Shown: positions 7,845 to 17,455, counted from the stretch's first letter. The stretch is 64,000 nucleotides of DNA from Ralstonia mannitolilytica (GCF_905397375.1 NZ_CAJPVG010000006.1:184888-248887); one strand, 5' to 3'. A program made the numbers and translations. Notes: generated by a model from the sequence alone, not told the origin.

Positions 7845-8894
7845 TCAGCCCGCCGGGTGCAGGTCGGCTTCCGAGGTGAACGAGTCGGCAAAGAACGCGT
7901 CTGGATGCATCTTGCATTGCGCGGCAAAGTCGTTGCGGGCGGCATTGACCATGACCGGCGCCCCGCACGCGTAGACCTCGTGGTTGGACAGGTCTGGGTG
8001 GTCGGCCATCACAGCGTGGTGCACGAAGCCGGTGCGGCCCGTCCACGCGTCTTCGGGCAGGGCGTTCGAGATGACCGGCACGTAAGTGAAACCCGGGATC
8101 GTGCGCGCCCATTCCTCGGCCCTGGCGTGCATGTACAGGTCTTGCGGACGGCGGCCGCCCCAGTACAGCGTCATCGGGCGCTTGCTGCCGATGAACTGGG
8201 CGTGCTCGATGATGGCCTTGATGGGCGCGAAGCCCGTGCCGGAGGCCAGCAGGATGATCGGCTTGTCCGAGTCTTCGCGCAGGAAAAAGCTGCCCAGCGG
8301 CCCTTCGAAACGCAGGATGTCGCGCTCCTTCATGGCCGGCGCGCCTTCCTTGGCGCCGAACACGTAGTCGGTGAATACGCCGCCCGGCATGTGGCGGATG
8401 TGCAGCTCGATCGGGCCTTCTTCGTGCGGCGGATTGGCGATCGAGTAGCTGCGGCGCTTGCCGTCGCGCAGGAGGAATTCGACGTACTGCCCGGCCAGGA
8501 ACTGCATGCGCTCGGTGGCCGGCAGTTGCAGCTTGACGATGGTCACATCGGGCGCGGCCTTTTCCAGGGACGCCACGCGGCACGGGATCTTCTTGATGGG
8601 CACGTCGCCGGCGCCTTGCACTTCGCGCACTTCAATGGTGACGTCCGTGGCTGGCGTGGCGCAGCAGAACAGCGCGCGGCCCTCGGAAGCTTCCTGCGCG
8701 GACAGCGCGTTGGGCGAATGGTTGCCCTGCACGATCGAGCCCTCGCGCACATGCCCCTTGCACGAGCCGCATGCGCCGTTCTTGCAGCCGTACGGCAGGC
8801 CGATGCCCTGGCGAAGCGCCGCTGCAAGGATGGTCTCGCCGTCTTCGGCCTGGAACTGGCGGCCGCTGGGCAGCACGTTGATCTGGTAAGCCAT
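7845..8894 (-). CDS. Ferredoxin-NAD(P)H reductase family protein (AscD/CDP-6-deoxy-glucoseen reductase-like)
   Basis: Electron-transfer flavoprotein of 349 residues with a plant-type [2Fe-2S] domain at the N-terminus (Cys ligands in GCKNGACGSC at residues 37, 42 and 45, and a further Cys around 75). It continues into an FAD-binding domain (RRSYSIANPP) and an NAD(P)-binding domain (LLASGTGFAPIKAI). Genes like this are often named CDP-6-deoxy-delta-3,4-glucoseen reductase, but the same architecture serves oxygenases and other reductases, and no CDP-sugar genes are nearby. The start at 8894 (MAYQINV) is chosen because the ferredoxin fold begins there; the open frame runs 37 codons further into unlikely sequence. 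The natural electron acceptor is unknown. Confidence 0.85.
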   Translation of the reverse strand: MAYQINVLPSGRQFQAEDGETILAAALRQGIGLPYGCKNGACGSCKGHVREGSIVQGNHSPNALSAQEASEGRALFCCATPATDVTIEVREVQGAGDVPIKKIPCRVASLEKAAPDVTIVKLQLPATERMQFLAGQYVEFLLRDGKRRSYSIANPPHEEGPIELHIRHMPGGVFTDYVFGAKEGAPAMKERDILRFEGPLGSFFLREDSDKPIILLASGTGFAPIKAIIEHAQFIGSKRPMTLYWGGRRPQDLYMHARAEEWARTIPGFTYVPVISNALPEDAWTGRTGFVHHAVMADHPDLSNHEVYACGAPVMVNAARNDFAAQCKMHPDAFFADSFTSEADLHPAG

Positions 8895-8998
8895 ACTACA
8901 ATCCGAATATGTTGAAAAGAGTCTCTGGTCGCCTGAATGCGGCGCATTCGGCGGCACATCCGAGGGTGAGCCCGGCAGTCGCCCGGCCACCGGAATCC

Positions 8999-9964
8999 AT
9001 GTCACGTCTGGGGCTTCCGCGCGTACTCATCGTCGGCTGCGGGGACGTCGGGCAACGTTGCCTGGCGATGCTGCGCACGCGTTTCCGCGTCTTTGCCGTC
9101 ACGTCGCGCGAAGCGGGCCGTGCTGCCTTGCGCGAAGCGGGCGCCGTGCCGGTGCTTGCGAATCTTGACGATGCCGCATCGCTGCGCCGTCTGCGCGGGT
9201 TGAGCCAGCGCGTCCTGCACCTGGCACCGCCGCCCGCCACCGGCCGCGACGATCCACGCACCGGCGCGCTGCTGCATGCGCTCGCGCGTCCCGCCCGGAG
9301 CCCCCGGGCCACAAAGCATCGCATTTTACCCGAGCGGCCGCGCACGTCTGGCCGCTTCACGGGCCGCTTGAAAACCCGCCTCCAGGCGCGTGCGTTCGTG
9401 TACGCCAGCACGAGCGGCGTGTACGGCGATGCCGGCGGCGCCTGGGTGGAAGAAAGCCGCCCCGTGAAGCCGGCCACCGCCCGTGCCCAGCGCCGCGTGG
9501 CCGCCGAGCGCCGCGTGCGCTGGTTCGGAGCAGGCGGCGGCTGGCGCACGTCCATCCTGCGCATCCCCGGAATCTATGCGGCCGAGCGCCTGCCGACCGC
9601 CCGGCTGGAGCGCGGCACACCAGCCTTGCGCGCCGAGGACGATGTCTACACCAACCATATTCACGCCGACGATCTCGCGCGGGCATTGATCGCGGCGCTG
9701 TTCCGCGGCAGGCCGCAGCGCATCGTGCATGCAAGCGATGCGTCGGAGTTGCGCATGGGCGATTACTTCGACGCCGTGGCCGATGCCCGCGGCTTGCCGC
9801 GTCCGCCGCGCATCTCGCGGGCCGATGCCACGCAGCAGATCGAGCCGACGCTGCTGTCGTTCATGAGCGAATCGCGCCGTCTGCGTAATGCCCGCCTGAT
9901 GCGCGAGCTGCGCGTGGTGCTGCGGTATCCGACGGTGGCGCATTTCCTGAGCGGTGGGGCTTGA
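8999..9964 (+). CDS. NAD-dependent epimerase/dehydratase-like (SDR) protein
   Basis: Extended short-chain dehydrogenase-like protein of 321 residues, similar in layout to E. coli YeeZ. The dinucleotide-binding motif VLIVGCGDVGQR is at the N-terminus, YASTSGVYGD holds the SDR Ser/Tyr region, and RIPGIYA and NHIHADDLA are typical of NAD-dependent epimerases. The stretch around residues 100-120 is unusually arginine-rich. The start at 8999 places the Rossmann fold at residue 8; an ATG at 8909 would leave only 14 bp to the divergent reductase gene, too little for promoters. The diguanylate cyclase gene starts 1 nt after the stop, so the two are probably co-transcribed. The substrate is unknown. 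Confidence 0.75.
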   Translation: MSRLGLPRVLIVGCGDVGQRCLAMLRTRFRVFAVTSREAGRAALREAGAVPVLANLDDAASLRRLRGLSQRVLHLAPPPATGRDDPRTGALLHALARPARSPRATKHRILPERPRTSGRFTGRLKTRLQARAFVYASTSGVYGDAGGAWVEESRPVKPATARAQRRVAAERRVRWFGAGGGWRTSILRIPGIYAAERLPTARLERGTPALRAEDDVYTNHIHADDLARALIAALFRGRPQRIVHASDASELRMGDYFDAVADARGLPRPPRISRADATQQIEPTLLSFMSESRRLRNARLMRELRVVLRYPTVAHFLSGGA

Positions 9965-9965
9965 C

Positions 9966-11630
9966 ATGGAGCCCCCGGCGCCCGCGGTATCTTCGCCCAG
10001 CCCGGCGCGGCGGCGTGCGATCCGGCTCGCGCTTGCGCTGACCGCGGTGGTGGTCGGCGTGGGAACGTGCTGGATTGCCGCATGCATCGTTGCGGACATG
10101 ATTGCCGCGCGCGACGTGCAACAGATGGTCGAAGCCCGGCGCCAGCTTGCCGCCCAGGTGGCCGAGGGCATGTCGAGCCAGATCACGGCCGACGTCGCCC
10201 TGCTGCGCGCCATTCCGCAGACGCTCGCGCAGATCGATGCCATCCCGCGCGCGGTCAACCGCATCGATACGCGCCGCTGGAGCCTGATGGACCAGGGCTC
10301 GCGCGCCAAGGAGGCGCAGTCGTATCCGGAGGTTGCCGACATCAACGCGTTCCTGAGTACGACCGCCGGCAACCTCGGCCTCGACTACGTCTGGGTGGTC
10401 AATCGGCACCACTATGTGGTGCTGGGCAACATCGCCGGACACCCGGAGTCGTTCATCGGCGTGCTGTCGAGCATGCAGCCGTACATGAAGGAGGCGATGC
10501 TCGGCGGGTTGGGCGAGCAGTTCACGGTCGGGCGTGTCACCGGCGTGCCCGGGTTGTTCTTCGCCGCGCCGGTGTACGACGCGGGCGGCTACCTCGTTGC
10601 GGCGATGGGCACCAAGGTCAGTCTGGCACGCCTGCAGCACTGGGTATCGCACCCGACCTCGCTGGTCGCTGACGCAAACGGGCTGATCATCCTGTCGACT
10701 GACGCGTCGCTGGTCGGCAAGATGCTGCCGGGCGCCCGTCTGCAGCAGATGAGCGCCACCGATCGGTACGACGCGTACCAGCGCGTCGACTTCGACGTCT
10801 GGCCGTACCAGTCCGCCGCGCAGCCGCATCACCCGGTGCCGCGATGGGTGCCGCAGGACGTCCGCGATACGCTGGCCTGGCGCGAGGGCAGCGCAATGCC
10901 GTCGCTGACGGTGTCACGCAATGCCAGTGCCGATCTCACCGTCGTCGTGGCCGAGCCGCTGCCCGCGTGGAGCCAGCAGATTGCGGACCACACTCGCAAT
11001 CGCACCCTCTGTTTCGTGCTCTTCGTGAGCGTGCTGGCGACGTTCGTTCTGGTGGTGTGGTCGCTGGTGCGCGAACGGCAGCATCATCGCGTCACGCGGC
11101 ATCTGAACCAGCGGCTGCAGCGCACCAACAGCGCACTGGCCAACGAGGCGCACTTCGACCACCTGACCGGCGTGCTCACGCGCCGGCGCTTTCTGGCGCT
11201 GTTCGATACGGTGCTGATGCGTGCGCACAACCGCGGCGAGCCGCTTGTGCTGGTGCTCGCCGATCTCGATCACTTCAAGCGCATCAACGATACATGGGGC
11301 CACGCGGTAGGCGATCTGGCGCTGCAGCGCTTTGCCTCCCTTGCCACCGCGGTCCTGCGCAGCAGCGACATGGTCGGCCGCCTGGGCGGCGAGGAATTCG
11401 CCATCGTCATGGGCCGCACGACGCTGGACGCGGCAACGGAAGTCGCGGAGCACCTGCGCGCCTCCGTGGCCGAGACCGACGACAACTTTCCCACCGGCCT
11501 GTCGATGACCGTCAGCATGGGCATGACGGCCCGCCGGCCGGGCGATACCGCATCGGAGATGCTCAAGCGCGCAGACCTTGCGCTTTATCGCGCCAAGGAA
11601 AGCGGCCGCAACCGGCACGTGGCCGGCTGA
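9966..11630 (+). CDS. Membrane diguanylate cyclase with periplasmic sensor domain (GGDEF)
   Basis: Predicted c-di-GMP synthase of 554 residues. A transmembrane helix at about residues 14-39 and another at about 345-368 flank a periplasmic Cache-like sensor region containing LDYVWVVNRHHYVVLGN. After a short linker, the cytoplasmic GGDEF domain starts at HFDHLTGVLTRRRF. The active-site loop is GGEEF (about residues 474-478), and an RSSD inhibitory-site motif sits five residues before it, so the enzyme should be active and product-inhibited. No EAL domain is present. The ATG at 9966 follows the upstream stop by 1 nt. The signal sensed is unknown. Confidence 0.9.
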   Translation: MEPPAPAVSSPSPARRRAIRLALALTAVVVGVGTCWIAACIVADMIAARDVQQMVEARRQLAAQVAEGMSSQITADVALLRAIPQTLAQIDAIPRAVNRIDTRRWSLMDQGSRAKEAQSYPEVADINAFLSTTAGNLGLDYVWVVNRHHYVVLGNIAGHPESFIGVLSSMQPYMKEAMLGGLGEQFTVGRVTGVPGLFFAAPVYDAGGYLVAAMGTKVSLARLQHWVSHPTSLVADANGLIILSTDASLVGKMLPGARLQQMSATDRYDAYQRVDFDVWPYQSAAQPHHPVPRWVPQDVRDTLAWREGSAMPSLTVSRNASADLTVVVAEPLPAWSQQIADHTRNRTLCFVLFVSVLATFVLVVWSLVRERQHHRVTRHLNQRLQRTNSALANEAHFDHLTGVLTRRRFLALFDTVLMRAHNRGEPLVLVLADLDHFKRINDTWGHAVGDLALQRFASLATAVLRSSDMVGRLGGEEFAIVMGRTTLDAATEVAEHLRASVAETDDNFPTGLSMTVSMGMTARRPGDTASEMLKRADLALYRAKESGRNRHVAG

Positions 11631-11632
11631 GA

Positions 11633-13447
11633 TCAGCGGGCCTGGCTGGCGCGCCCGTTGCGACGGCGGCGCAGCTGGAGGTGTGTGCGTGTGCCCGACA
11701 GCGGCACCCGGCGGAAGCGCTCCCGGCGCTGCTCCTCGTCGAAGAACGCGAGCGACGGTTTGACCAGGTCGCTGCGCGAGACGATGCCCACCACGCGGCG
11801 CGATTGCGAATCGGCCACCACGGGCAGCCGCTCCAGCCCATGCACGGCCAGCCGTGTGGCGACGATGCGGCAGGTCTCGCCGGGCAGCGCCATTGATGGT
11901 GCGTTGGCGCCGAACAGTTCAGCCACGGTGTGCGCGCCGCGCGCCTGGCCGGCCAGTAGCGCCTCGCGGTCGAGCATGCCGACGAGGGCGCCATCGCGCA
12001 CCACCGGGAATGCGCGGTGCGCCTGCTTGGCCCCAAAGCGCGTGGCCAGCGTCTCCTGCAGCGTGGCGTGCGCATCGATGGTCTGCACCGAGCGCGTCAT
12101 CACTTCATCGACGGCGTGGCGCTCGAGCGGGTCGACGGCGTATTCGCGATAGATGTGGAAGCCGCGGCGCGCGATCTTCTCGGTCATGATCGAGCGCGGC
12201 ATGGTCAGCACGACAAAGCCATAGGACACCGCTACCGCCAGCAGGATCGGCAGCAGGGCATTCACATCGTGCGTGAGCCCGAAGGCGAAGACAATGGCGG
12301 TGAGCGGGGCGCCCAGCACGCCAGCCAGCGTGGCGGCCATGCAGACGAGCGGCCACAGGCCCGGATCGCCGCCCGACAGCACGGGGCCGATCAGCACGCC
12401 AAGCCCGGCGCCCATCATCAGCAGCGGGGCCAGCACGCCACCCGAGGTGCCCGAGCCCAGCGCGATCACCCAGATGATCGCCTTGACGACCAGCAGCGCC
12501 AGCGCCACGCCGATGGCCAGGTGGTTGTGCAGCAGGTCGCCGATGACGTCGTAGCCGACGCCCAGCGCGCGCGGCTCGAAATAGCCGCCGATGCCGACCA
12601 CGAGCCCACCGATGGCCGGCCACCACATCCAGTGGATCGGCAGGCGGCCAAACAGGTCTTCGGTCTTGTACAGCGCCATCGACAGCGACCGTGCCAGCGC
12701 GCCGCACAGCAGCCCGGCGACAATGCACGAGCCGAGCGCCGGCAGCGTCGCCGGTGCGGTTTCCAGCGGGAAGAGGGGGCCGGGCTCCAGCACGAGCACA
12801 CGGAGGAAGCCCGCGACCGCGCACGCCACTGCCACCGGCAGGATGCTGCGCGGGCGCCATTCGAACAGCAGCAACTCGACGGCCAGCAGCAGCGCGGCCA
12901 CCGGCGTGCCGAACACTGCCGTCATGCCGGCCGTGGCACCGGCCACCAGCAGCGTCTTGCGCTCGGCGGCGGTGAGCTTGAAGAACTGCGCAAACAACGA
13001 GCCCACCGCACCGCCCGTCATGATGATCGGGCCTTCCGCACCGAACGGCCCGCCGCTGCCGATCACGATGCCCGACGACAGCGGCTTGAGCACCGCCACC
13101 TTCGACGACATCTTGCTCTTGCCGAACAGGATGGCCTCGATGGCTTCGGGAATGCCGTGGCCGCGGATCTTCTCCGACCCGAAGCGCGCCATCAGCCCAA
13201 CGATCAACCCGCCGATGAGCGGGATCGCGACCACCCAGATCCCGAGCGTGTTGGTGGCCGGCGAGCGATCCGCCAATGACAGCGTCTGGAAGAAGAACAG
13301 GTTGGTGAAGAAGCGGATCAGGTTGAGCAGCACCACCGCCGCCAGCGTGGCAAATGCGGCAATGACCACCGCCAGCGCAGTCGTGCGGAACAATGTGGTG
13401 TCGGTCGCAAAGTCACGCCGATGCAGCGAGTGTTCAGGGGTTTGCAT
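11633..13447 (-). CDS. ClC-family chloride channel/antiporter with C-terminal CBS pair (ClcB-like)
   Basis: Integral membrane anion transporter of 604 residues. The ClC core includes RGHGIPEAIEAI and GSGGPFGAEGPIIMTGG, which retains the gating Glu (about residue 138), plus many hydrophobic helices to about residue 450. The C-terminal part carries two CBS motifs (DEVMTRSVQTIDAHATLQE and RLAVHGLERLPVVADSQ), a nucleotide-sensing module found in a subset of bacterial ClCs. The start at 13447 overlaps the last 14 nt of the marR gene, indicating co-transcription and probable translational coupling. The 52 extra codons open upstream lie inside marR in another frame and are rejected. Whether it is a channel or an H+/Cl- exchanger is not decided here. 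Confidence 0.9.
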   Translation of the reverse strand: MQTPEHSLHRRDFATDTTLFRTTALAVVIAAFATLAAVVLLNLIRFFTNLFFFQTLSLADRSPATNTLGIWVVAIPLIGGLIVGLMARFGSEKIRGHGIPEAIEAILFGKSKMSSKVAVLKPLSSGIVIGSGGPFGAEGPIIMTGGAVGSLFAQFFKLTAAERKTLLVAGATAGMTAVFGTPVAALLLAVELLLFEWRPRSILPVAVACAVAGFLRVLVLEPGPLFPLETAPATLPALGSCIVAGLLCGALARSLSMALYKTEDLFGRLPIHWMWWPAIGGLVVGIGGYFEPRALGVGYDVIGDLLHNHLAIGVALALLVVKAIIWVIALGSGTSGGVLAPLLMMGAGLGVLIGPVLSGGDPGLWPLVCMAATLAGVLGAPLTAIVFAFGLTHDVNALLPILLAVAVSYGFVVLTMPRSIMTEKIARRGFHIYREYAVDPLERHAVDEVMTRSVQTIDAHATLQETLATRFGAKQAHRAFPVVRDGALVGMLDREALLAGQARGAHTVAELFGANAPSMALPGETCRIVATRLAVHGLERLPVVADSQSRRVVGIVSRSDLVKPSLAFFDEEQRRERFRRVPLSGTRTHLQLRRRRNGRASQAR

Positions 13448-13892
13448 GACGTGACTGCGCGGCGGAGGGGTCAGCGGCTTGGTCGAGATGCGGGATCTTG
13501 AAGGCGCGGCTGAAGGCCGACAGCTCGCTCTGGTGCAGCCCAGCCAGCAGCGCGACGAGACGATCGCCCTTCCTGGAGAGGTGGACTTCGACCTGCCGCG
13601 CATCGGCGTCGCTCTGGCGGCGCTCGACCAGGCCGGCTTCCTCGCAGCGCGTGACCAGGGCCGCGGTGCCGTGCGCAGACGCCTGCAGCCGCTCGGCGAG
13701 CTCGCCCACGGTCGCCCACTCGCGCCCGGCGTAGCCCTTCACGTGCAGCAGCAACTGGTACTGCAACGGCGTGATGCCCTTGGAGTGGATCAGGTCTTCA
13801 GAGGCACGCAGGAAGCGACGCAGGTGGTAGCGGAAATCGGAAAGGGTCTCGAAATCCTGCTTGGACAACGGTCGTGGATTGGTGGCAGACAT
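13434..13892 (-). CDS. MarR-family transcriptional regulator
   Basis: Winged-helix regulator of 152 residues. The recognition region ITPLQYQLLLHVKGY...WATVGELAERLQASAHGTAALVTRCEEAGLVERR and the wing DARQVEVHLSRKG are characteristic of MarR proteins, which usually repress a nearby gene and respond to small phenolic or oxidative signals. It overlaps clcB by 14 nt and is divergent from an MFS exporter gene; a dyad at 13918-13936 in the shared intergenic space is a candidate operator. The start at 13892 gives the expected family length. Confidence 0.9.
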   Translation of the reverse strand: MSATNPRPLSKQDFETLSDFRYHLRRFLRASEDLIHSKGITPLQYQLLLHVKGYAGREWATVGELAERLQASAHGTAALVTRCEEAGLVERRQSDADARQVEVHLSRKGDRLVALLAGLHQSELSAFSRAFKIPHLDQAADPSAAQSRHANP

Positions 13893-13917
13893 GATGGAAT
13901 CAGCGTTTCGGCCCGAA

Positions 13918-13936
13918 TGTATCACAACATGATATA
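13918..13936. promoter_or_regulatory. Candidate MarR operator
   Basis: AT-rich dyad TATCA-CAACA-TGATA (13920-13934) within the 252-nt gap between marR (-) and the MFS gene (+). It is the most AT-rich and most symmetric element there and has the size expected of a MarR site. The rest of the gap shows nothing clear. Confidence 0.45.
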
Positions 13937-14144
13937 TCTGGCGATGTCCAGCGGAAACGGCCGTGATGCCGCAGGTGCGCCATAACGGGCCCGAGATTGT
14001 TGAATTCCGCGCAAGACTGTTTGGTCCCCCAACGGGTTTTTCCGGCACGGCAAAGACAGCACACTGCGAGCCTGTCAAAACGTTTGCGGAGCGTCCGGCC
14101 ACGATGCCGTCGGCTTTCCGCGTCTTGCCCAGGAGTTTTGCGGC

Positions 14145-15347
14145 ATGCATGCCACACCCGCTTCCTCTGATCGCGCACCCGTCAGCGCAACGCTGCCGTT
14201 GCTCGCACTCGCAGCCGGCGCGTTCGGCATCGGGACCACCGAGTTCTCGCCCATGGGCCTGCTGCCCGTGATTGCCGAAGGCGTGCACGTATCGATTCCG
14301 CAGGCCGGCATGCTCATCAGCGCCTATGCCATCGGCGTGATGCTCGGTGCGCCCGTCATGACGCTGCTGCTGGCACGTTGGCCGCGCCGCTCGGCGTTGA
14401 TTGCGCTGATGAGCATCTTCACGCTCGGCAACCTGTTGTCGGCCATCGCGCCGAATTACACGACGCTGCTGCTTGCGCGTCTGGTGACCAGCCTGAACCA
14501 TGGCGCGTTCTTCGGGCTGGGCTCCGTGGTGGCGGCGAGCCTCGTACCGCGCGAGAAGCAGGCGAGCGCCGTGGCGACCATGTTCATGGGGCTGACGATT
14601 GCCAACGTGGGCGGCGTGCCGGCGGCCACGTGGCTCGGCCAGATGATCGGCTGGCGCATGTCGTTCATGGCGACGGCGAGCCTCGGCCTCATCGCCATCG
14701 CGGGCCTGTTCGCGGCGTTGCCCAAGGGTGACGCCGGCAAGATGCCGAACCTGCGCGCCGAGCTGCGCGTGCTGACGAGCCCCGTCGTCGTGGGTGCGCT
14801 GCTGACCACGGTGCTGGGCGCCGGCGCGATGTTCACGCTGTACACCTATGTGGCCCCCACGCTGGCCCAGCTGACCGGCGCCACCCCCGCTTTCGTGACG
14901 GCCATGCTCGTGCTGATCGGCGTTGGGTTTTCCATCGGCAACATGGCGGGAGGCCGGCTGGCGGATCGCTCGCTCGACGGCAGCCTCATCGGTTTCCTGG
15001 TGCTCCTGATCGCGACGATGCTGGCTTTTCCCGTGCTTGCAAAAACGCATGCCGGCGCCGCAGCTGCGTTGCTGGTGTGGGGCATTGCCACGTTTGCCGT
15101 CGTGCCGCCGCTGCAGATGCGCGTCATGCGCGCGGCCGCGGAGGCCCCCGGTTTGGCGTCGTCGATCAACGTGGGGGCGTTCAATCTGGGCAACGCGCTC
15201 GGAGCGGCGGCCGGCGGCGCGGTCATTTCGGCGGGTTTCGGCTATGCGGCGGTGCCCGTGGCCGGTGCGCTCATCGCGGCCGGGGGCCTATTGCTGGTGC
15301 TGCTGCAGGTGGCGCAGCGCCGGAGCCGGCTTGCGGTGAACCCGTAG
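14145..15347 (+). CDS. MFS transporter, DHA1 family (AraJ/YdhP-like)
   Basis: Twelve-helix major facilitator of 400 residues. GIGTTEFSPMGLLPVIAE in helix 1 and the LLARWPRRSALI loop (motif A position) are typical of the AraJ/YdhP/drug-efflux branch; the middle loop around residue 195-205 is short. It probably exports small solutes or drugs by proton antiport; the substrate is unknown. It is divergent from marR and likely under its control. The ATG at 14145 is the natural start just before the first helix. Confidence 0.88.
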   Translation: MHATPASSDRAPVSATLPLLALAAGAFGIGTTEFSPMGLLPVIAEGVHVSIPQAGMLISAYAIGVMLGAPVMTLLLARWPRRSALIALMSIFTLGNLLSAIAPNYTTLLLARLVTSLNHGAFFGLGSVVAASLVPREKQASAVATMFMGLTIANVGGVPAATWLGQMIGWRMSFMATASLGLIAIAGLFAALPKGDAGKMPNLRAELRVLTSPVVVGALLTTVLGAGAMFTLYTYVAPTLAQLTGATPAFVTAMLVLIGVGFSIGNMAGGRLADRSLDGSLIGFLVLLIATMLAFPVLAKTHAGAAAALLVWGIATFAVVPPLQMRVMRAAAEAPGLASSINVGAFNLGNALGAAAGGAVISAGFGYAAVPVAGALIAAGGLLLVLLQVAQRRSRLAVNP

Positions 15348-15384
15348 TCGATTCCGAGCCTGGCGGTCTTGTGCATCGCCACCA

Positions 15385-15412
15385 AGAAAAAAGCCGCTCC
15401 GGAGAGCGGCTT
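15385..15412 (-). terminator. Terminator after ilvD (619-residue form)
   Basis: A 9-bp stem (AAGCCGCTC / GAGCGGCTT) with a 4-nt loop is followed on the minus strand by TTTTCTT. It lies 21 nt past the ilvD stop and may also limit read-through from the converging MFS gene. Confidence 0.75.
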
Positions 15413-15432
15413 CAGCAGCAGTTGCGCCGGGG

Positions 15433-17292
15433 TCAGTCGTCCAGCAGCGACAGGTCGCGCACGGCGCCCTTGTCGGCCGACATCACCAGCTTCGCGTAGG
15501 CCTTCAGCGCTGCCGACACCTTGCGCGGACGCGGCTTCGCCGGCTTCCAGCCCTTGGCGTTCTGCTCTTCGCGGCGGCGTGCAAGTTCCTCGTCCGACAC
15601 GAGCACGTTGATCGTGCGGTTCGGGATATCGATGCGGATGCGGTCGCCGTCGCGCACGAGGCCGATCGCGCCGCCTGCCGCCGCTTCCGGCGAGCAGTGC
15701 CCGATCGACAGGCCCGAGGTGCCGCCCGAGAAGCGGCCATCCGTCAGCAGCGCGCACGCCTTGCCCAGGCCTTTGGACTTGATGTAGCTCGTCGGGTACA
15801 GCATTTCCTGCATGCCGGGGCCGCCCTTCGGCCCTTCGTAGCGCACGATCACCACGTCGCCGGCCTTCACCTTGTCGTTGAGGATGTTCTCGACCGCTTC
15901 GTCCTGCGATTCGGTCACGTGCGCGGTGCCCTCGAACACGAGGATGCTCTCGTCGACGCCGGCCGTCTTCACCACGCAGCCGTCGAGCGCGATATTGCCG
16001 GTCAGCACGGCGAGGCCGCCTTCCTTCGAGAACGCATGCTCGTACGAGCGGATGCAGCCTTCGGCGCGATCGAGGTCGAGGCTCGGCCAGCGCGTGTTCT
16101 GGCTGAACGCGACCTGCGTCGGGATACCGGCGGGACCGGCGCGGTAGAACGTCTGCACGGCTTCATCGGACGTGCGGACGATGTCCCACTGATCCAGCGC
16201 GTCCTTCATCGTGGGCGCATGCACGGTCGGCACGTCGGTGTGCAGCTTGCCGGCACGGTCGAGCTCGCCGAGGATCGCCATGATGCCGCCGGCGCGATGC
16301 ACGTCCTCGATGTGGTACTTGTTCGTGTTCGGCGCGACCTTGCACAGCTGCGGCACGACGCGCGACAGGCGGTCGATGTCCTTCATCGTGAAGTCGATGC
16401 CGGCTTCCTGAGCAATCGCCAGCAGGTGCAGGATCGTGTTGGTCGAACCGCCCATCGCGATGTCGAGCGTCATCGCGTTTTCGAACGCCTTGAAGCCGAC
16501 CGAGCGCGGCAGCACGCGGTCGTTCTCCTGTTCGTAGTATTCGCGGGTCAGCTCGACGATGCGGCGGCCGGCGCGCTTGAACAGCTGCTCGCGGTCCGCG
16601 TGCGTCGCGACGACGGTGCCGTTGCCCGGCAGCGCCAGGCCGAGCGCTTCGGTCAGGCAGTTCATCGAGTTCGCGGTGAACATGCCCGAGCATGAGCCGC
16701 AGGTCGGGCACGCCGAGCGTTCGACTTCCGCGACTTCGGCATCTGAATACGACTGGTCGGCCGCGATCACCATCGCGTCGACGAGGTCGAGCTTCTTCAG
16801 TTCGACGGTCTTGGTGACCGGGTTCGCGAGGCGCGTCTTGCCGGCTTCCATCGGGCCGCCCGACACGAAGATCACCGGAATGTTCAGGCGCATCGCGGCC
16901 ATCAGCATGCCCGGCGTGATCTTGTCGCAGTTCGAGATGCAGACCATGGCGTCGGCGCAATGCGCGTTGACCATGTATTCGACCGAGTCGGCGATGATGT
17001 CGCGGCTCGGCAGCGAATAGAGCATGCCGTCGTGGCCCATGGCGATGCCGTCATCGACGGCGATCGTGTTGAATTCCTTCGCGACGCCGCCGGCGGCTTC
17101 GATCTCGCGCGCGACGAGTTGGCCGAGATCCTTCAGGTGCACGTGCCCGGGCACGAACTGCGTGAACGAGTTGACGACCGCGATGATCGGCTTCTGGAAA
17201 TCTTCGTCTTTCATGCCGGTGGCGCGCCACAGCGAGCGGGCCCCCGCCATGTTGCGGCCGGCGGTGGAGGTTTTGGAACGGTATGCGGGCAT
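15433..17292 (-). CDS. ilvD: Dihydroxy-acid dehydratase, E. coli-type long form
   Basis: Third common enzyme of isoleucine/valine synthesis, dehydrating 2,3-dihydroxy acids to 2-keto acids. The 619-residue product matches the E. coli IlvD length and sequence style: MPAYRSKTSTAGRNMAGARSLWRATG-like start, CISNCDKITPGM, ACPTCGSCSGMFTANSMNC and DGRFSGGTSGLSIGH. At the position where the oxygen-stable [2Fe-2S] class has TPCN, it reads FVPGHVH, so it belongs to the [4Fe-4S], oxygen-sensitive class. A second ilvD of the other class is at 35697-37370. The start at 17292 matches the family; the open frame runs 32 codons further. The gene directly follows tRNA-Leu and its terminator, which fits gain near a tRNA but does not prove it. 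Confidence 0.95.
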   Translation of the reverse strand: MPAYRSKTSTAGRNMAGARSLWRATGMKDEDFQKPIIAVVNSFTQFVPGHVHLKDLGQLVAREIEAAGGVAKEFNTIAVDDGIAMGHDGMLYSLPSRDIIADSVEYMVNAHCADAMVCISNCDKITPGMLMAAMRLNIPVIFVSGGPMEAGKTRLANPVTKTVELKKLDLVDAMVIAADQSYSDAEVAEVERSACPTCGSCSGMFTANSMNCLTEALGLALPGNGTVVATHADREQLFKRAGRRIVELTREYYEQENDRVLPRSVGFKAFENAMTLDIAMGGSTNTILHLLAIAQEAGIDFTMKDIDRLSRVVPQLCKVAPNTNKYHIEDVHRAGGIMAILGELDRAGKLHTDVPTVHAPTMKDALDQWDIVRTSDEAVQTFYRAGPAGIPTQVAFSQNTRWPSLDLDRAEGCIRSYEHAFSKEGGLAVLTGNIALDGCVVKTAGVDESILVFEGTAHVTESQDEAVENILNDKVKAGDVVIVRYEGPKGGPGMQEMLYPTSYIKSKGLGKACALLTDGRFSGGTSGLSIGHCSPEAAAGGAIGLVRDGDRIRIDIPNRTINVLVSDEELARRREEQNAKGWKPAKPRPRKVSAALKAYAKLVMSADKGAVRDLSLLDD

Positions 17293-17455
17293 TTTGGGTA
17301 CGGAAGCAAGTCGATTGTGGGGCGGGCCACGCGGATACAGGCCCTCGCGCGCCCGTGCAACCGGCCTCTTGAGCCACGCCCGGGGCAAAACAGGGATTAT
17401 CCCACGCCGCGCCGGGCGCGTTGTCCTGCATCCTCGTCCTGCCGGACGTGCAATG

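Noticed and set aside
9210..9380. Possible frameshift in the epimerase-like gene because of an Arg-rich segment
   Set aside because: The frame stays open and family motifs continue in the same frame after it; more likely a divergent loop.
13893..15050. Open frame joining marR to sequence antisense to the MFS gene
   Set aside because: The MarR protein starts at 13892; the extension has no domain and crosses the regulatory region.
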